A stretch of DNA of 25,451 nucleotides from Kineosporiaceae bacterium (GCA_027345905.1 DAIETC010000208.1:1-25451), one strand, 5' to 3'; numbered from the stretch's first letter, positions 1 through 10,312 are shown. Numbers and translations: made by a program. The notes: a model not told the origin generated them from the letters alone.

Positions 1-1
1 C

Positions 2-1599
<1,598 letters not shown>

Positions 1600-1603
<4 letters not shown>

Positions 1604-4092
1604 GGCCGGCGCATCGGCCAGCGGCCGGGCGTCCGGTGCCCACCTCGACGTACCGCCTGCAGATCCGGCCGGAGTTCGGATTCGAGGAAGCTCGCGAGAT
1701 CGTCGACTACCTCGCCGACCTGGGCGTCGGCCACGCCTACCTGTCACCGATCCTGCAGGCGGCCCCGGGTTCGGCGCACGGGTACGACGTGGTCGACCAC
1801 TCGAGGCTCAACCAAGAGGCAGGTGGTGAGGCAGCGTTCCAGGGGCTGATCGCCCGGCTGCACGCGGCTGGACTGGGTGCCATCGCTGACGTCGTCCCCA
1901 ACCACATGGCGGTGCCGACACCGGCGTGGCTCAACCTGCAGCTGTGGTCCGTCCTGCGCGACGGTCCCCAGTCGCCGTACGCCCCCTGGTTCGACGTGGA
2001 CTGGTCGGTGCCCGACCGGGCAATCCTGATGCCCGTGCTGGGCCTGCGGATCGGTCAGGTCCTCGCGGCGGACGAGCTGGCGCTGGACCCCCGTGGCGGC
2101 CCGGACGGCGAGCAGCTGGTCCTGCGCTACTACGACCACGAGTTCCCGGTGCGCCCCGGCACCGGGTCGCTGCCACTGGCCGAGCTGGTCGACCGGCAGT
2201 GGTACCTCCTGGCGCACTGGCGGGTCGCCGACGAAGAGCTGAACTACCGACGGTTCTTCGACGTCGACACCCTGGCCGCCGTGCGCGCCGAGGACCCGGC
2301 CGTGTTCGAAGCCACCCACCGGTTGCTGCTCGACCTGGTCACCGACGGCTCGCTCGACGGGCTGCGCATCGACCACCCCGACGGCCTGGCCGACCCGCGC
2401 GGCTACCTGAGCCGCCTCGCGGACGCGACGGGCGACTCGTGGGTGGTCGTCGAGAAGATCCTGGAGGGCGCCGAACAGCTCGCGCAGGACTGGCGCTGCG
2501 CCGGCACTACCGGCTACGACACGCTTTTGCGGGTAGGCGGCTTGTTCGTCGACCCGGCGGGGGCGTCCCCGCTGTCGGCGTTGCTCGGTGAGCTCACCGG
2601 TGACGGGGGGGACGTCGATGCGGTCGTCGAACAGGCCAAGCGCGAGGTGGTCTCGCACGGGCAGTACGCCGAGGTGCACCGGCTGGTCGACCTGCTGGCC
2701 GGCATCTGCCACGACGATGTCCGCCTTCGTGACCACACCCGCCGGGCCCTGGACGCGTCGGTCACCGAGCTGTTGGTGGCCATGGACCGGTACCGCGCGT
2801 ACGTCGTCCCGGGCGAACCCGCGCCGCCGGCCTCACAGCGGGTGGTCGAAGCCGCCTTCGAGCGGGCGCGCGCCCTGCTGCCCGAGCACCGGCACGACAC
2901 GCTCGAGCTGGTCCGTGACCTGGTCCTGGGCCGCGAGGTGGGCACGGCGGGGCTGGCCCACGAGCCGCGGCGCGCCGAGCTCGTCGTCCGCTTCCAGCAG
3001 ACCTGCGGCCCGGTGATGGCAAAGGGCGTGGAGGACACGGCCTTCTACCGCTGGTGGCGGCTCAGCTCGCTGAACGAGGTGGGCGGTGACCCTAACCGGT
3101 TCGGGATCGCGAGCGAAGAGCTGCACGACTTCGCCGGGCGGCTGCATCACGACTGGCCGACCTCGATGACGACCCTGTCGACGCACGACACCAAACGCTC
3201 CGAGGACGTGCGCGCCCGTCTGGCCGTGCTGTCCGAACTGCCTGCACAGTGGACTCAGGCCGTGCAGGCCTGGCGCGACGCCGCCGCGCCGTACCGGGAC
3301 GCCCTGGTGGACGCTCGCACCGAGTACCTGCTCTGGCAGACCCTGGCCGGCACCTGGCCGATCGGCGCCGATCGGCTGCGCACCTACGTGCGCAAGGCCG
3401 CGCGCGAGGCCAAGACGCACACGAGCTGGACGGCGCCGGACGAGGCGTACGAGGCCGCGCTCGACCGCTTCGTCGACGGCGTCCTGGCCGACCGGGACGT
3501 CCTGGCCGGCCTGGCCGACTGGACCGAGGCGACCCAGGCGCCGGTGCGGGTCGCCGTCCTGGGGCAAAAACTGCTGCAGCTGGTGCTGCCCGGCGTCCCG
3601 GACGTCTACCAGGGCACCGAGCTGGTCGACCTGTCGCTGGTCGACCCGGACAACCGCCGGCCGGTCGACTACGAGGAGCGACGTCGGCGGCTGGCCCGGC
3701 TGGACGCCGGCCATCGACCCCGCGACGTGGACGACGAGAAGCTGCTGGTCGTCTCGCGGACGTTGCGGTTGCGCCGCGAGCGCCCGCAATGGTTCGTCGG
3801 CGAGGACTGCACCTACGTGCCCGTCGCGACCACCACCGGCAACGCGCTCGCCGTCGGACGCGGGGACGCCAGCGGCGTGCAGGTGGTCGCCGTGCTCACC
3901 CGGCTCTCGGTCTCGTTGCAGCGCTACGGCGGGTGGCGCGACCACACCGCGTCGCTGCCCGAGGGCCGGTGGCAGGACCTGCTCACCGGACGCGACGTGG
4001 ACGGCGGGTCCGCGCCCCTGGCGGCGCTGCTGCCCGACCTGCCGGTCGCGCTGCTCGTCCGCTCCCCCACTTCTGGGCTTCCCCACTTGTGA
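1600..4092 (+). CDS. treY: Maltooligosyl trehalose synthase TreY
   Basis: TreY converts the reducing-end alpha-1,4 bond of a maltooligosaccharide to an alpha,alpha-1,1 bond, making maltooligosyl trehalose for TreZ. I take the ATG at 1600, which overlaps the glgX stop, giving 830 residues. The typical N-terminus PTSTYRLQ starts at residue 14, so an earlier start is unlikely. Conserved features are YLSPILQAAPGSAHGYDVVDH, the nucleophile in DGLRIDHPDGL (Asp258), the acid/base in VVVEKILEG (Glu285), the stabiliser in LSTHDTKRSEDVRARL (Asp530), and a C-terminal LVLPGVPDVYQGTEL. Oddity: the last codons and the stop lie inside a palindromic repeat (4082-4147), so the natural C-terminus may have been altered by insertion of that element. 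treZ does not follow directly. Confidence 0.97.
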
Positions 4093-4147
4093 CGGCGTGT
4101 CAACCTCTCGCGGGTCAGGCAGGGGTTGACACGCCGGCACAGGTGGG
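4082..4147. repeat. Palindromic repeat, copy A
   Basis: Imperfect inverted repeat with 24-nt arms (4082-4105 and 4124-4147, two mismatches) around an 18-nt loop. It matches copy B at 5303-5368 at 61 of 66 positions by my manual alignment, and the loop itself differs at only one of 18 bases. The treY stop TGA (4090-4092) lies in the left arm. It could act as a bidirectional terminator, but there is no T-run, and conservation of the loop suggests a shared mobile or REP-like origin rather than a plain terminator. Confidence 0.85.
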
Positions 4148-4219
4148 CTGCGGGTCGGGATGCGTGAGGACGGGGGTCGGCCGCTGCTCGGGCTCGTTCC
4201 CGCGGGTGAGCCGCGCTTG

Positions 4220-4240
4220 TTATCCACAGGGTTATCCCCA
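4220..4240 (+). promoter_or_regulatory. Pair of DnaA-box-like 9-mers
   Basis: TTATCCACA at 4220-4228 matches the consensus DnaA box (TTATNCACA) exactly. TTATCCCCA follows at 4232-4240 with one difference, 12 bases start to start in the same orientation. They lie between palindromic copy A and the DUF559-gene start. A role in replication is unlikely here (no oriC gene neighbours). DnaA-responsive control of the downstream gene, or chance, are the remaining options. Confidence 0.45.
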
Positions 4241-4279
4241 ACGGGAGCCGGACGGCGGCGCTCGACTGACGCCGTCGGC

Positions 4280-4285
4280 GATCCT
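4280..4285 (+). promoter_or_regulatory. Candidate leaderless -10 element of the DUF559 gene
   Basis: GATCCT sits six bases before ATG 4292. With transcription starting at the A of ATG this is exactly the -12 to -7 position. There is no Shine-Dalgarno sequence upstream of this ATG, which supports this start over the longer frame beginning at 4160. Confidence 0.4.
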
Positions 4286-4291
4286 TCGCAG

Positions 4292-5239
4292 ATGCCAACT
4301 CGGCCCCGTCGTCCCAAAGACCTGCTCACCGCACCCTTCACTGCGGCCACAGCGCGAAGTTTCGGCGTCAGCGCTCGCATGCTGCAGGGCGCATCCTGGC
4401 GCCAGCTTGTGCGGGGCGTCTACGCGTGCGCCCAGCTGGAAGTCACCGACGAACTACGCCTGGCGGCGCTACGACTGGTGCTGCCCAAGGACGCGGTTGC
4501 GACCGACCTCACCGCGGCGTGGCTGCACGGGGCGTGGAACCCGCCGTCGGGCACGGCCCTGCCCCTGCACTTCGCGCTACCCAAGGGACGTTGGCGCCCG
4601 CCAGGGCCGGCCGGGCTCTCCCACCGGCTTACCTGGTGGCACAACGACGTCATGACCGTGCAGGACCTGCAGGTCAGTGCTCCCATGCGCAACGCCTTCG
4701 AACTGGCCCGGCGCGCCTGCCTGGTAGAGGCCGTGGTGTTGATCGACGCCTTCGCATACCGCGGTCTGATCGATCTGCCGTGGTTCTGGGCGTACCTGGA
4801 CGCGCACCGGCGATGGCCGGGGGTGCGCGGCGTCCGCGAGGCAGCTGAGCTGGCCACGGCCCGCGCCCGCTCGCCCGGCGAGTCTCGGCTGCGGATGATT
4901 CCCGTCCTGGGTGGCCTGCCACCACCGTATGTCAACGTGCCGTTCCTTCGAGACGGCGTGATCATCGCCTATCTGGACCTGTGGCTGACCGTCAAAGAGC
5001 GCGAGGTCGGCGTCGAGTACGACGGCGCGTACCACGAGGACGGCGCCCAGCACCGTGCTGATAACCGGCGAGAGAACAGCCTGCTCGGCAACCTGCTTCG
5101 GTATGAGCGGTTCACGGTGGCACGACACGTCGAGCGGGTCAGGGCGTTGCACGAGATGGCCCGGGCACTTGGTCTCGCGCCGCCTCACGACCTGGAGCGA
5201 CGCTGGTTCGCCGACCCCCGGCGTCCGCTGCGCTGGTAA
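4292..5239 (+). CDS. AbiEi-like N-terminal domain plus DUF559 (Vsr-like) nuclease-fold protein
   Basis: Predicted 315 residues. The first 80 or so (DLLTAPFTAATARSFGVS, then WRQLVRGVYA) look like the winged-helix domain of AbiEi-type antitoxins, which are DNA-binding. The C-terminal third resembles DUF559, a PD-(D/E)xK/Vsr-like nuclease fold: SPGESRLR (Glu197), YLDLWL (Asp229), VGVEYDGAYH (Glu242, Asp244, His248) and HRADNRREN. Such two-part proteins are common orphan genes in actinobacteria; their function is not established and no AbiEii toxin partner is next to it. The frame is open upstream to 4160, but ATG 4292 has a well-placed -10-like hexamer and the conserved sequence begins just after it. 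The gene lies between treY and treZ, with a palindromic repeat on each side. Nuclease activity and cassette origin are inference. Confidence 0.8.
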   Translation: MPTRPRRPKDLLTAPFTAATARSFGVSARMLQGASWRQLVRGVYACAQLEVTDELRLAALRLVLPKDAVATDLTAAWLHGAWNPPSGTALPLHFALPKGRWRPPGPAGLSHRLTWWHNDVMTVQDLQVSAPMRNAFELARRACLVEAVVLIDAFAYRGLIDLPWFWAYLDAHRRWPGVRGVREAAELATARARSPGESRLRMIPVLGGLPPPYVNVPFLRDGVIIAYLDLWLTVKEREVGVEYDGAYHEDGAQHRADNRRENSLLGNLLRYERFTVARHVERVRALHEMARALGLAPPHDLERRWFADPRRPLRW

Positions 5240-5304
5240 CCACCCTCGCCGACGAGCGGGTGCGCGGTGCGCAATTCAACGCCGCCATCGTCGGTCCGCC
5301 ACGG

Positions 5305-5366
5305 CACTTGTGACGGCGTGTCAACCTCTCGCAGGTCAGGCAGGGGTTGACACGCCGTCACAAGTG
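5305..5366. repeat. Palindromic repeat, copy B (perfect 22-bp arms)
   Basis: Perfect inverted repeat: arms 5305-5326 and 5345-5366, both reading CACTTGTGACGG inward from the outside, with an 18-nt loop. It is the less diverged partner of copy A (4082-4147). It lies between the 3' ends of the DUF559 gene and ppk2, which converge, so it could terminate both. No T-run follows on either side. The rest of 5240-5397 holds no gene. Confidence 0.88.
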
Positions 5367-5397
5367 GGCAGCGGGGGGCGCACGTGAGGCGAGGCGC

Positions 5398-6354
5398 TCA
5401 GGTCGCCGCCAGGCGCAGCCGCTCGACCTCGACGTCGAACTGGGCCGCCGGCCAGCGTGGGTCGATCGTCTCAAGCTGTTCGATCAGCAGCTGCTGCACC
5501 GCCCAGCGGGCGTACCACTTGTGGTCGGCCGGGACGACGTACCAGGGGGCCTGCGGTGTGGAGCACCTGCTCAGGGCGTAGTGGTAGGCCGTCTGGTAGT
5601 CCTGCCACCGGGCCCGCTCGTCGACGTCTCCGGGGTTGTACTTCCAGTACTTGTCGGGCCGTTCCAGGCGCTGCGCCAGCCGCTTCTTCTGCTCCTGCGA
5701 GGAGACGTGCAGCATGACCTTGACCAGCGACGTGCCCTTGGCCACCAAGCCCTGCTCGAACCGGTTGATCGTGGCGTACCGGCGGCCCCACACCCGCCGG
5801 GGCACCAGGTCGTGCACCCGGGCGACGAGCACGTCCTCGTAGTGCGAACGGTCGAAGACACCGATCTCGCCCGGGCGCGGCAGGTGCTGACGGATGCGCC
5901 ACAGGAAGTCGTGATCGCGCTCTTGGGCCGTGGGCGCTTTGAAGGCCACGTCCCGCACCCCCTGCGGGTCCATGGACCCCACGACGTGCCGCAGGATGCC
6001 GCCCTTGCCGGAGGTGTCCATGCCTTGGACGACGAGGAGCAGGGAACGTTCGCCGCCACCTTGGCCCTCGGCGTACAGACGCTCCTGCAGCCTGGAGAGC
6101 CGGGGGACGCCGAGCGCCAAGGCTGCCTGGCCCACGGGCTTGCCACCTCGGACGCCGGGAGTCGAGGCAGGGTTGATGTCGGCAAGGTTCATGCCTGGTT
6201 CGAAGGCCAGGAGCGGGCCCAGTCCACCAGCGGGCGCCGGCGAGGCCGCGGCGAACGCGTCGCGCAACCGCTCCAGCTTGGCCTCTAGTGCAGCCACCCG
6301 CTTGGCCTTGACCCGTGCCGGTCCGGCCGAGGGCTTCGTCCCGTCCTTCGCCAT
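5398..6354 (-). CDS. ppk2: PPK2-family polyphosphate:nucleotide phosphotransferase
   Basis: A 318-residue PPK2-family enzyme, which moves phosphate between polyphosphate and nucleoside mono- or diphosphates in the cytoplasm. It has the P-loop QGMDTSGKGG (residues 110-119), the lid-proximal FKAPTAQERDHDFLWR, a Walker B-like VFDRSHYEDVLVARVH (166-181), and the late motif ERPDKYWKYNPGDVDER. The pattern fits the PPK2 subfamily common in actinobacteria; I cannot decide whether AMP, ADP or GDP is preferred. I chose ATG 6354, where a CATGAT hexamer lies six bases upstream and no Shine-Dalgarno sequence is seen. The frame stays open to 6420, but that would overlap the divergent treZ start. It is transcribed against treZ and sits in an otherwise trehalose-related block. 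Confidence 0.93.
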   Translation of the reverse strand: MAKDGTKPSAGPARVKAKRVAALEAKLERLRDAFAAASPAPAGGLGPLLAFEPGMNLADINPASTPGVRGGKPVGQAALALGVPRLSRLQERLYAEGQGGGERSLLLVVQGMDTSGKGGILRHVVGSMDPQGVRDVAFKAPTAQERDHDFLWRIRQHLPRPGEIGVFDRSHYEDVLVARVHDLVPRRVWGRRYATINRFEQGLVAKGTSLVKVMLHVSSQEQKKRLAQRLERPDKYWKYNPGDVDERARWQDYQTAYHYALSRCSTPQAPWYVVPADHKWYARWAVQQLLIEQLETIDPRWPAAQFDVEVERLRLAAT

Positions 6355-6418
6355 CACGAGATCATGCCAGCGCGGGGTCGAAGGGGCCACACGGCGCAGG
6401 CTGTGCGAGGCTCGCCAC
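6355..6418. promoter_or_regulatory. Divergent ppk2/treZ promoter region
   Basis: 64 bases separate the two start codons. For ppk2, CATGAT (minus strand, 6366-6361) stands six bases before ATG. For treZ, GAGGCT (6407-6412) stands six bases before ATG 6419; it can be read either as a -10 hexamer or, with the preceding GC, as a weak Shine-Dalgarno sequence GCGAGG. Both genes therefore seem to have their own promoter here. Confidence 0.4.
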
Positions 6419-8182
6419 ATGCACTGCTTTGCCGTCTGGGCGCCGTACGCGCAGCGCGTGGACCTGGACCTGCATACCTACGAGGGCGTGAACCGGGTCC
6501 CGATGGACCGCTCCGACAGCGGCTGGTGGCGGCACCACGGTCAGGTCGGCCCGGGCACGGACTACGCGTTCCGGGTGGACGGCGGCGAACCGACGCCCGA
6601 CCCCCGCAGCTGCTGGCAACCACGCGGCGTGCACGGTCCGAGCCGGGTTTTCGACCTGGGCGCCCACCAGTGGCAGGACCGCGACTGGCGGGGACCGCAG
6701 GACGGTGCCGGCGTGCTCTCAGCGGTGGTCTACGAGCTGCATGTGGGCACGTTCACCGAGATCGGCACGCTGGATGCCGCGGTCGAACACCTCGGCGACC
6801 TCGCCCAGCTGGGGGTGGACGTCGTCGAGCTGATGCCGCTGGCGGCGTTCCCCGGCCGGTGGGGCTGGGGGTACGACGGGGTGCACCCGTACGCCGTGCA
6901 CGATCCGTACGGGGGGCCGGCAGCGCTGCAGCGCTTCGTCGACGCCTGCCACCAGCACGGAGTGGGCGTGTGCCTGGACGTGGTCTACAACCACCTGGGC
7001 CCGAGTGGCAACTACCTGTCCCGGTTCGGCCCGTACTTCACCGACAAGCACCACACCCCGTGGGGCGAGGCGGTGAACCTGGACGACCAGGGCAGCGCCC
7101 CCGTGCGCCGCTGGATCGTCGACAACGCACTGCGCTGGTTTCGCGACTTTCACGTGGACGCCTTGCGCCTGGACGCCGTGCACGAGCTCAAGGACGACTC
7201 GCCGCGCCATCTGCTGGCCCAGCTGAGCGAGGAGACGGCGGCGCTGTCCGACGCGCTGGGCCGACCCCTCGCCCTGATCGCCGAGAGCGACCTGAACGAC
7301 CCGCGCACCGTCGAGCCCACCTCGGACGGCGGTCTGGGCATGTGCGCGCAGTGGAGCGACGACCTGCACCACGCGCTGCACGCCACGTTGAGCGGTGAAC
7401 GGCAGGGCTACTACGCCGACTTCGGGCCGCTACCCGTGCTCGCCAAGGCGCTGACCCAGGTGTTCGTGCACAACGGCGGCTGGTCGAGCTTTCGCGGCGC
7501 GACGTGGGGCCGCCCGGTCGACCCGACAACCCACGACGGGCGCCGCTTTCTGGGCTACCTGCAGACGCACGACCAGGTCGGCAACCGGGCCCTCGGCGAA
7601 CGGATCGGGGCCCTGCTCACGCCCGGCCAGCAGGCGATCGGGGCGGCCCTCGTGCTGACCAGCGCCTACACCCCGATGATCTTCATGGGTGAGGAGTGGG
7701 CGGCCTCGACGCCCTGGCGGTACTTCACCGACTTCCCGGACGTCGAGCTGGGCCGAGCCGTCCGCGAGGGACGCCAGCGCGAGTTCGCCCAGCACGGCTG
7801 GGACGGCGCCGTCGTCCCGGACCCGCAGCAGCACGCCACTCGCGACGCGAGCGTGCTGCGCTGGGAGGAGCGCGACGAGGCCAGCCACGCCCGCATGCTC
7901 GCCTGGTACACCGCTTTGATCGCCGAGCGCCGGCGCACCAAGGAGCTCACCGACGGCCGGCTGGACGCCGTGAGCGTCCAATGGGCGGACGACGACGGCT
8001 GGCTGCTCGTGCGTCGCGGCGACCTGCGCCTGGCCTGCAACCTGCGCGACCAGCCGGCCGAGGTGCCACTGGACGTCGCGGAGGCCGAGCTCGCCCTGGC
8101 CTGGGACCCCTCGACGACTCGGATCGGCCCCAACGGTGTGCACCTGTGCGCGCACGGGGTCGCCCTGCTGCGCGCAGCCTAG
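6419..8182 (+). CDS. treZ: Maltooligosyltrehalose trehalohydrolase TreZ
   Basis: TreZ cleaves trehalose from maltooligosyl trehalose, the last step of the TreY-TreZ route. The 587-residue product begins FAVWAPYAQRVDL (N-terminal CBM48-type domain), followed by a GH13 barrel with VVYELHVGTFTEIGTLDAAVEHL, CLDVVYNHLGPSGNYL, nucleophile DALRLDAVHEL (Asp252), acid/base LIAESDLNDPR (Glu289) and QTHDQVGNRALGER (Asp385), then FMGEEWAASTPWRYFTDF, typical of TreZ. The open frame extends upstream to 5930 but that part is antisense to ppk2; ATG 6419 opens the conserved domain. In many actinobacteria treZ directly follows treY; here a 2.3-kb stretch with two unrelated genes separates them. Confidence 0.97.
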   Translation: MHCFAVWAPYAQRVDLDLHTYEGVNRVPMDRSDSGWWRHHGQVGPGTDYAFRVDGGEPTPDPRSCWQPRGVHGPSRVFDLGAHQWQDRDWRGPQDGAGVLSAVVYELHVGTFTEIGTLDAAVEHLGDLAQLGVDVVELMPLAAFPGRWGWGYDGVHPYAVHDPYGGPAALQRFVDACHQHGVGVCLDVVYNHLGPSGNYLSRFGPYFTDKHHTPWGEAVNLDDQGSAPVRRWIVDNALRWFRDFHVDALRLDAVHELKDDSPRHLLAQLSEETAALSDALGRPLALIAESDLNDPRTVEPTSDGGLGMCAQWSDDLHHALHATLSGERQGYYADFGPLPVLAKALTQVFVHNGGWSSFRGATWGRPVDPTTHDGRRFLGYLQTHDQVGNRALGERIGALLTPGQQAIGAALVLTSAYTPMIFMGEEWAASTPWRYFTDFPDVELGRAVREGRQREFAQHGWDGAVVPDPQQHATRDASVLRWEERDEASHARMLAWYTALIAERRRTKELTDGRLDAVSVQWADDDGWLLVRRGDLRLACNLRDQPAEVPLDVAEAELALAWDPSTTRIGPNGVHLCAHGVALLRAA

Positions 8183-8256
8183 GCTCGCTCGGGGCAGTTC
8201 TGGCAGTTGGCACGGCGAACCGGCCGATTGCCCCGCGACTCTCGGGGCGGCAATGG

Positions 8257-8262
8257 CAGACT
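8257..8262 (+). promoter_or_regulatory. Candidate leaderless -10 element of the RibD-like gene
   Basis: CAGACT stands six bases before GTG 8269 and there is no Shine-Dalgarno sequence. An ATG at 8253 is out of frame, so the GTG is the likely start, probably on a leaderless transcript. Confidence 0.4.
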
Positions 8263-8268
8263 CCCGCC

Positions 8269-9009
8269 GTGAGCTTCCTGGAGGACCTGGACCAGATCGA
8301 CGACGACGAGCTCGCCGAGCTGTACGCCTACCCCGCCGATCTGGACCGGCCGTGGGTGCGCGCCAACTTCGTCTCCTCCCTGGACGGCGCGTCCAGCGGC
8401 TCCGACGGGCGCTCGGGCAGCATCAACAACGCGGCGGACAAGCGGGTGTTCGCCTTGCTGCGCAACCTGGCGGACGTCGTCCTGGTCGGAGCCGGCACCG
8501 CCCGGGCCGAGGGCTACCGGCCGGTGCGCAGCCGCGAGCCCTGGCAGGGCCTGCGGGCGCGGCTGGGCCTGGCCCCGGCGCCGGTGCTCGCCGTGGTCAG
8601 CGGCTCGCTCGACCTCCCCTCAGGCGTCCTGGACCGCGTCGAGGGCGCTGGCCCCGTTCTGGCGATCACGTCGCTTCGGGCCGATCCGGAACGGCTGGAG
8701 GCAGCCCAGCGCGCGCTGGGCGCGGACGCGGTGCTGCAGGTCGGTGAGGAGCACGCCGATCTCGGTGCGGCGCTCGACCAGCTGGGCGAACGTGGCCTGT
8801 CCCGTGTGCTGTGCGAGGGCGGCCCCACCCTGATGAGTCATCTGGTCGCGGCCGATCGCCTGGACGAGCTGTGCCTGACCCTGTCGCCACTGCTGGTAGG
8901 CGGCGGCGCGGCTCGGATCACGAACGGGGGTCCACTCGCGTGCGACCTGCGGCTGGGGCATGTCGTGCAGTCCAACGGGGTCCTGCTGACCCGGTGGCTG
9001 CGCCGGTAA
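8269..9009 (+). CDS. RibD C-terminal-domain pyrimidine reductase family protein
   Basis: 246 residues matching the RibD C-terminal (dihydrofolate reductase-like) fold: RPWVRANFVSSLDGASSG near the N-terminus, NNAADKRVFALLRNLADVVLVGAGTARAEGY, and LCEGGPTLMSHLVAADRLDEL with the following LTLSPLLVGGG. RibD reductases use NADPH to reduce the ribosyl group of the pyrimidine intermediate in riboflavin synthesis. This protein has no deaminase domain and no rib genes nearby, so it may be a paralogue with another reductase role. It starts at GTG 8269 and is not coupled to treZ (86 bases apart). Fold assignment is firm, substrate unknown. Confidence 0.88.
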   Translation: MSFLEDLDQIDDDELAELYAYPADLDRPWVRANFVSSLDGASSGSDGRSGSINNAADKRVFALLRNLADVVLVGAGTARAEGYRPVRSREPWQGLRARLGLAPAPVLAVVSGSLDLPSGVLDRVEGAGPVLAITSLRADPERLEAAQRALGADAVLQVGEEHADLGAALDQLGERGLSRVLCEGGPTLMSHLVAADRLDELCLTLSPLLVGGGAARITNGGPLACDLRLGHVVQSNGVLLTRWLRR

Positions 9010-9100
9010 GCCCCCGGCCGACGTCCGGGCACGTTCGGCGACCACGGGCCAAATGGCGCTTTGTGACGCGGCGCCGGGTCGAAGTGCCACACGGCATGCG

Positions 9101-10312
9101 TTACGTGATCACGTCGCGGGCGGCTGGCGCGGCAGGGGCGGGCGCCGGTAGGTGGGCTGCTACGAAGGTGCGCACGACGCGCTCCCAGCGCTGCGGGTCG
9201 GTGTTCCACTCCTTGGTGTGCCGGCCCTGCTGCCAGGGCTCGACGGTGACCAGGTCGGGTCGGGCCCGGCCCAGCGCCAGGGACGGCCCGTTCGGCACGA
9301 ACTCGTCGGCGTCGGAGTGGATCACCAGGACGGGCAGGTGCAGCTCCGCCGCCCGGGTGACCCAGTCCAGACGGCGCAGGTCCAGCGGCTCGCGCAGGCC
9401 GATCACCCTGCGTCCCAACGGGTGGCGCAGCATCGCGTGACCCATCCGCGTGACCTGCCACGGCAGGTGGTTGACCTTTGACTGGTGGTCGAGGACGGCG
9501 TGCCAGTCGACGACCGGGCCGTCGAGCACGACGGCGCGCACGCGGTCGGACAGCCACGACCGGGTGGCCGCCTGCAGCACGATCGCCCCGCCCATCGACC
9601 AGCCGAGCAGCACGACGTCCTGGGCGCCGTGCTCAACAGCCCACAGCAGCGCAGCCTCGACGTCGCGCCACTCGCTGTCGCCGAGGTGGTAGCGCCCGCT
9701 GGGGTCGGCGGGCGACTCGGCGTCGTTGCGGTAGGAGCAGACCAGCACCGACAGGCCGAGGTCGAGCATCGGGCGCACCGCGCGCAGGCACTCCTCCCGG
9801 GTAGCCCCCCGGCCGTGCACGAGCAACGCCCAGGTGTCCGCGCGGCCCGCACCCGCCAGGTACCAGGCGCGCATCGGCCCCAGGTCGGTGCCGATCTCGA
9901 CGTCCTGCTGCACCAAACCCAGGCTGGTGGCGGGCGGCCCGCAGTAGTAGTACCCGTTCCATCGGCCGGGGCCGCTTCGGATGACGCCCGTGTCCACCTG
10001 CTCGAGTCGGCGCACGACCACCTCGCGGTCCGCGTGCAGGACCTCACCGAGCCGAGCATGCCGGCGGCCGTCGAACCACACGCCGTACCGTCCCGGCGCC
10101 GTGGTCTCGGGTGTGGCTTGCAGGGTGACCGTGGGCGGGTCGCCGTCCTGGTCGACGTCGATGATCCACACGTCGTCCGGCTTGACGTGGTCGGGCGTGA
10201 CCACCCGCCGGGTGAAGTAGGCGGCCAGGGCGCCAGCGGCGGCTGCCACCACCCCGGCCGTGCCCGCGACCGTGACGACGGTGAGCTTGGCAGCGGCACG
10301 TACCCCGGTCAC
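9101..10312 (-). CDS. N-terminally membrane-anchored alpha/beta hydrolase
   Basis: A 403-residue alpha/beta hydrolase of unknown substrate. Residues 8-33 are hydrophobic and alanine-rich, ending in Arg-Arg, and look like a membrane anchor or uncleaved signal. The catalytic domain has the oxyanion-hole sequence LLVHGRGATREE (164-174), nucleophile elbow GWSMGG (Ser239), acid HSDADEFVP (Asp336) and base QGRHTKEW (His365). I chose GTG 10312, which has a strong GGGAGG eight bases upstream; the frame stays open far beyond (to 11797) but that part is antisense to ligC. It converges on the RibD-like gene (91 bases between stops) and is divergent from ligC (135 bases). Confidence 0.9.
   Translation of the reverse strand: MTGVRAAAKLTVVTVAGTAGVVAAAAGALAAYFTRRVVTPDHVKPDDVWIIDVDQDGDPPTVTLQATPETTAPGRYGVWFDGRRHARLGEVLHADREVVVRRLEQVDTGVIRSGPGRWNGYYYCGPPATSLGLVQQDVEIGTDLGPMRAWYLAGAGRADTWALLVHGRGATREECLRAVRPMLDLGLSVLVCSYRNDAESPADPSGRYHLGDSEWRDVEAALLWAVEHGAQDVVLLGWSMGGAIVLQAATRSWLSDRVRAVVLDGPVVDWHAVLDHQSKVNHLPWQVTRMGHAMLRHPLGRRVIGLREPLDLRRLDWVTRAAELHLPVLVIHSDADEFVPNGPSLALGRARPDLVTVEPWQQGRHTKEWNTDPQRWERVVRTFVAAHLPAPAPAAPAARDVIT

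Noticed and set aside
4220..4240. Replication origin
   Set aside because: Only two DnaA-box-like 9-mers are present, with no AT-rich unwinding region and no dnaA, dnaN, gyrB or parAB genes nearby.
4160..4291. Longer start for the DUF559 gene
   Set aside because: The extra 44 residues are low-complexity, cross the DnaA-like boxes and have no ribosome site; ATG 4292 has a well-placed -10 element.
2833..4380. Large minus-strand open frame across treY
   Set aside because: It is antisense to conserved treY sequence, with composition typical of a GC-rich shadow frame.
4292..5239. AbiE toxin-antitoxin pair
   Set aside because: Only an AbiEi-like domain is present; no nucleotidyltransferase toxin (AbiEii) gene lies on either side.
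5930..6418. Long N-terminal extension of treZ
   Set aside because: This part is antisense to ppk2 and has no TreZ homology; the conserved domain starts at the ATG at 6419.
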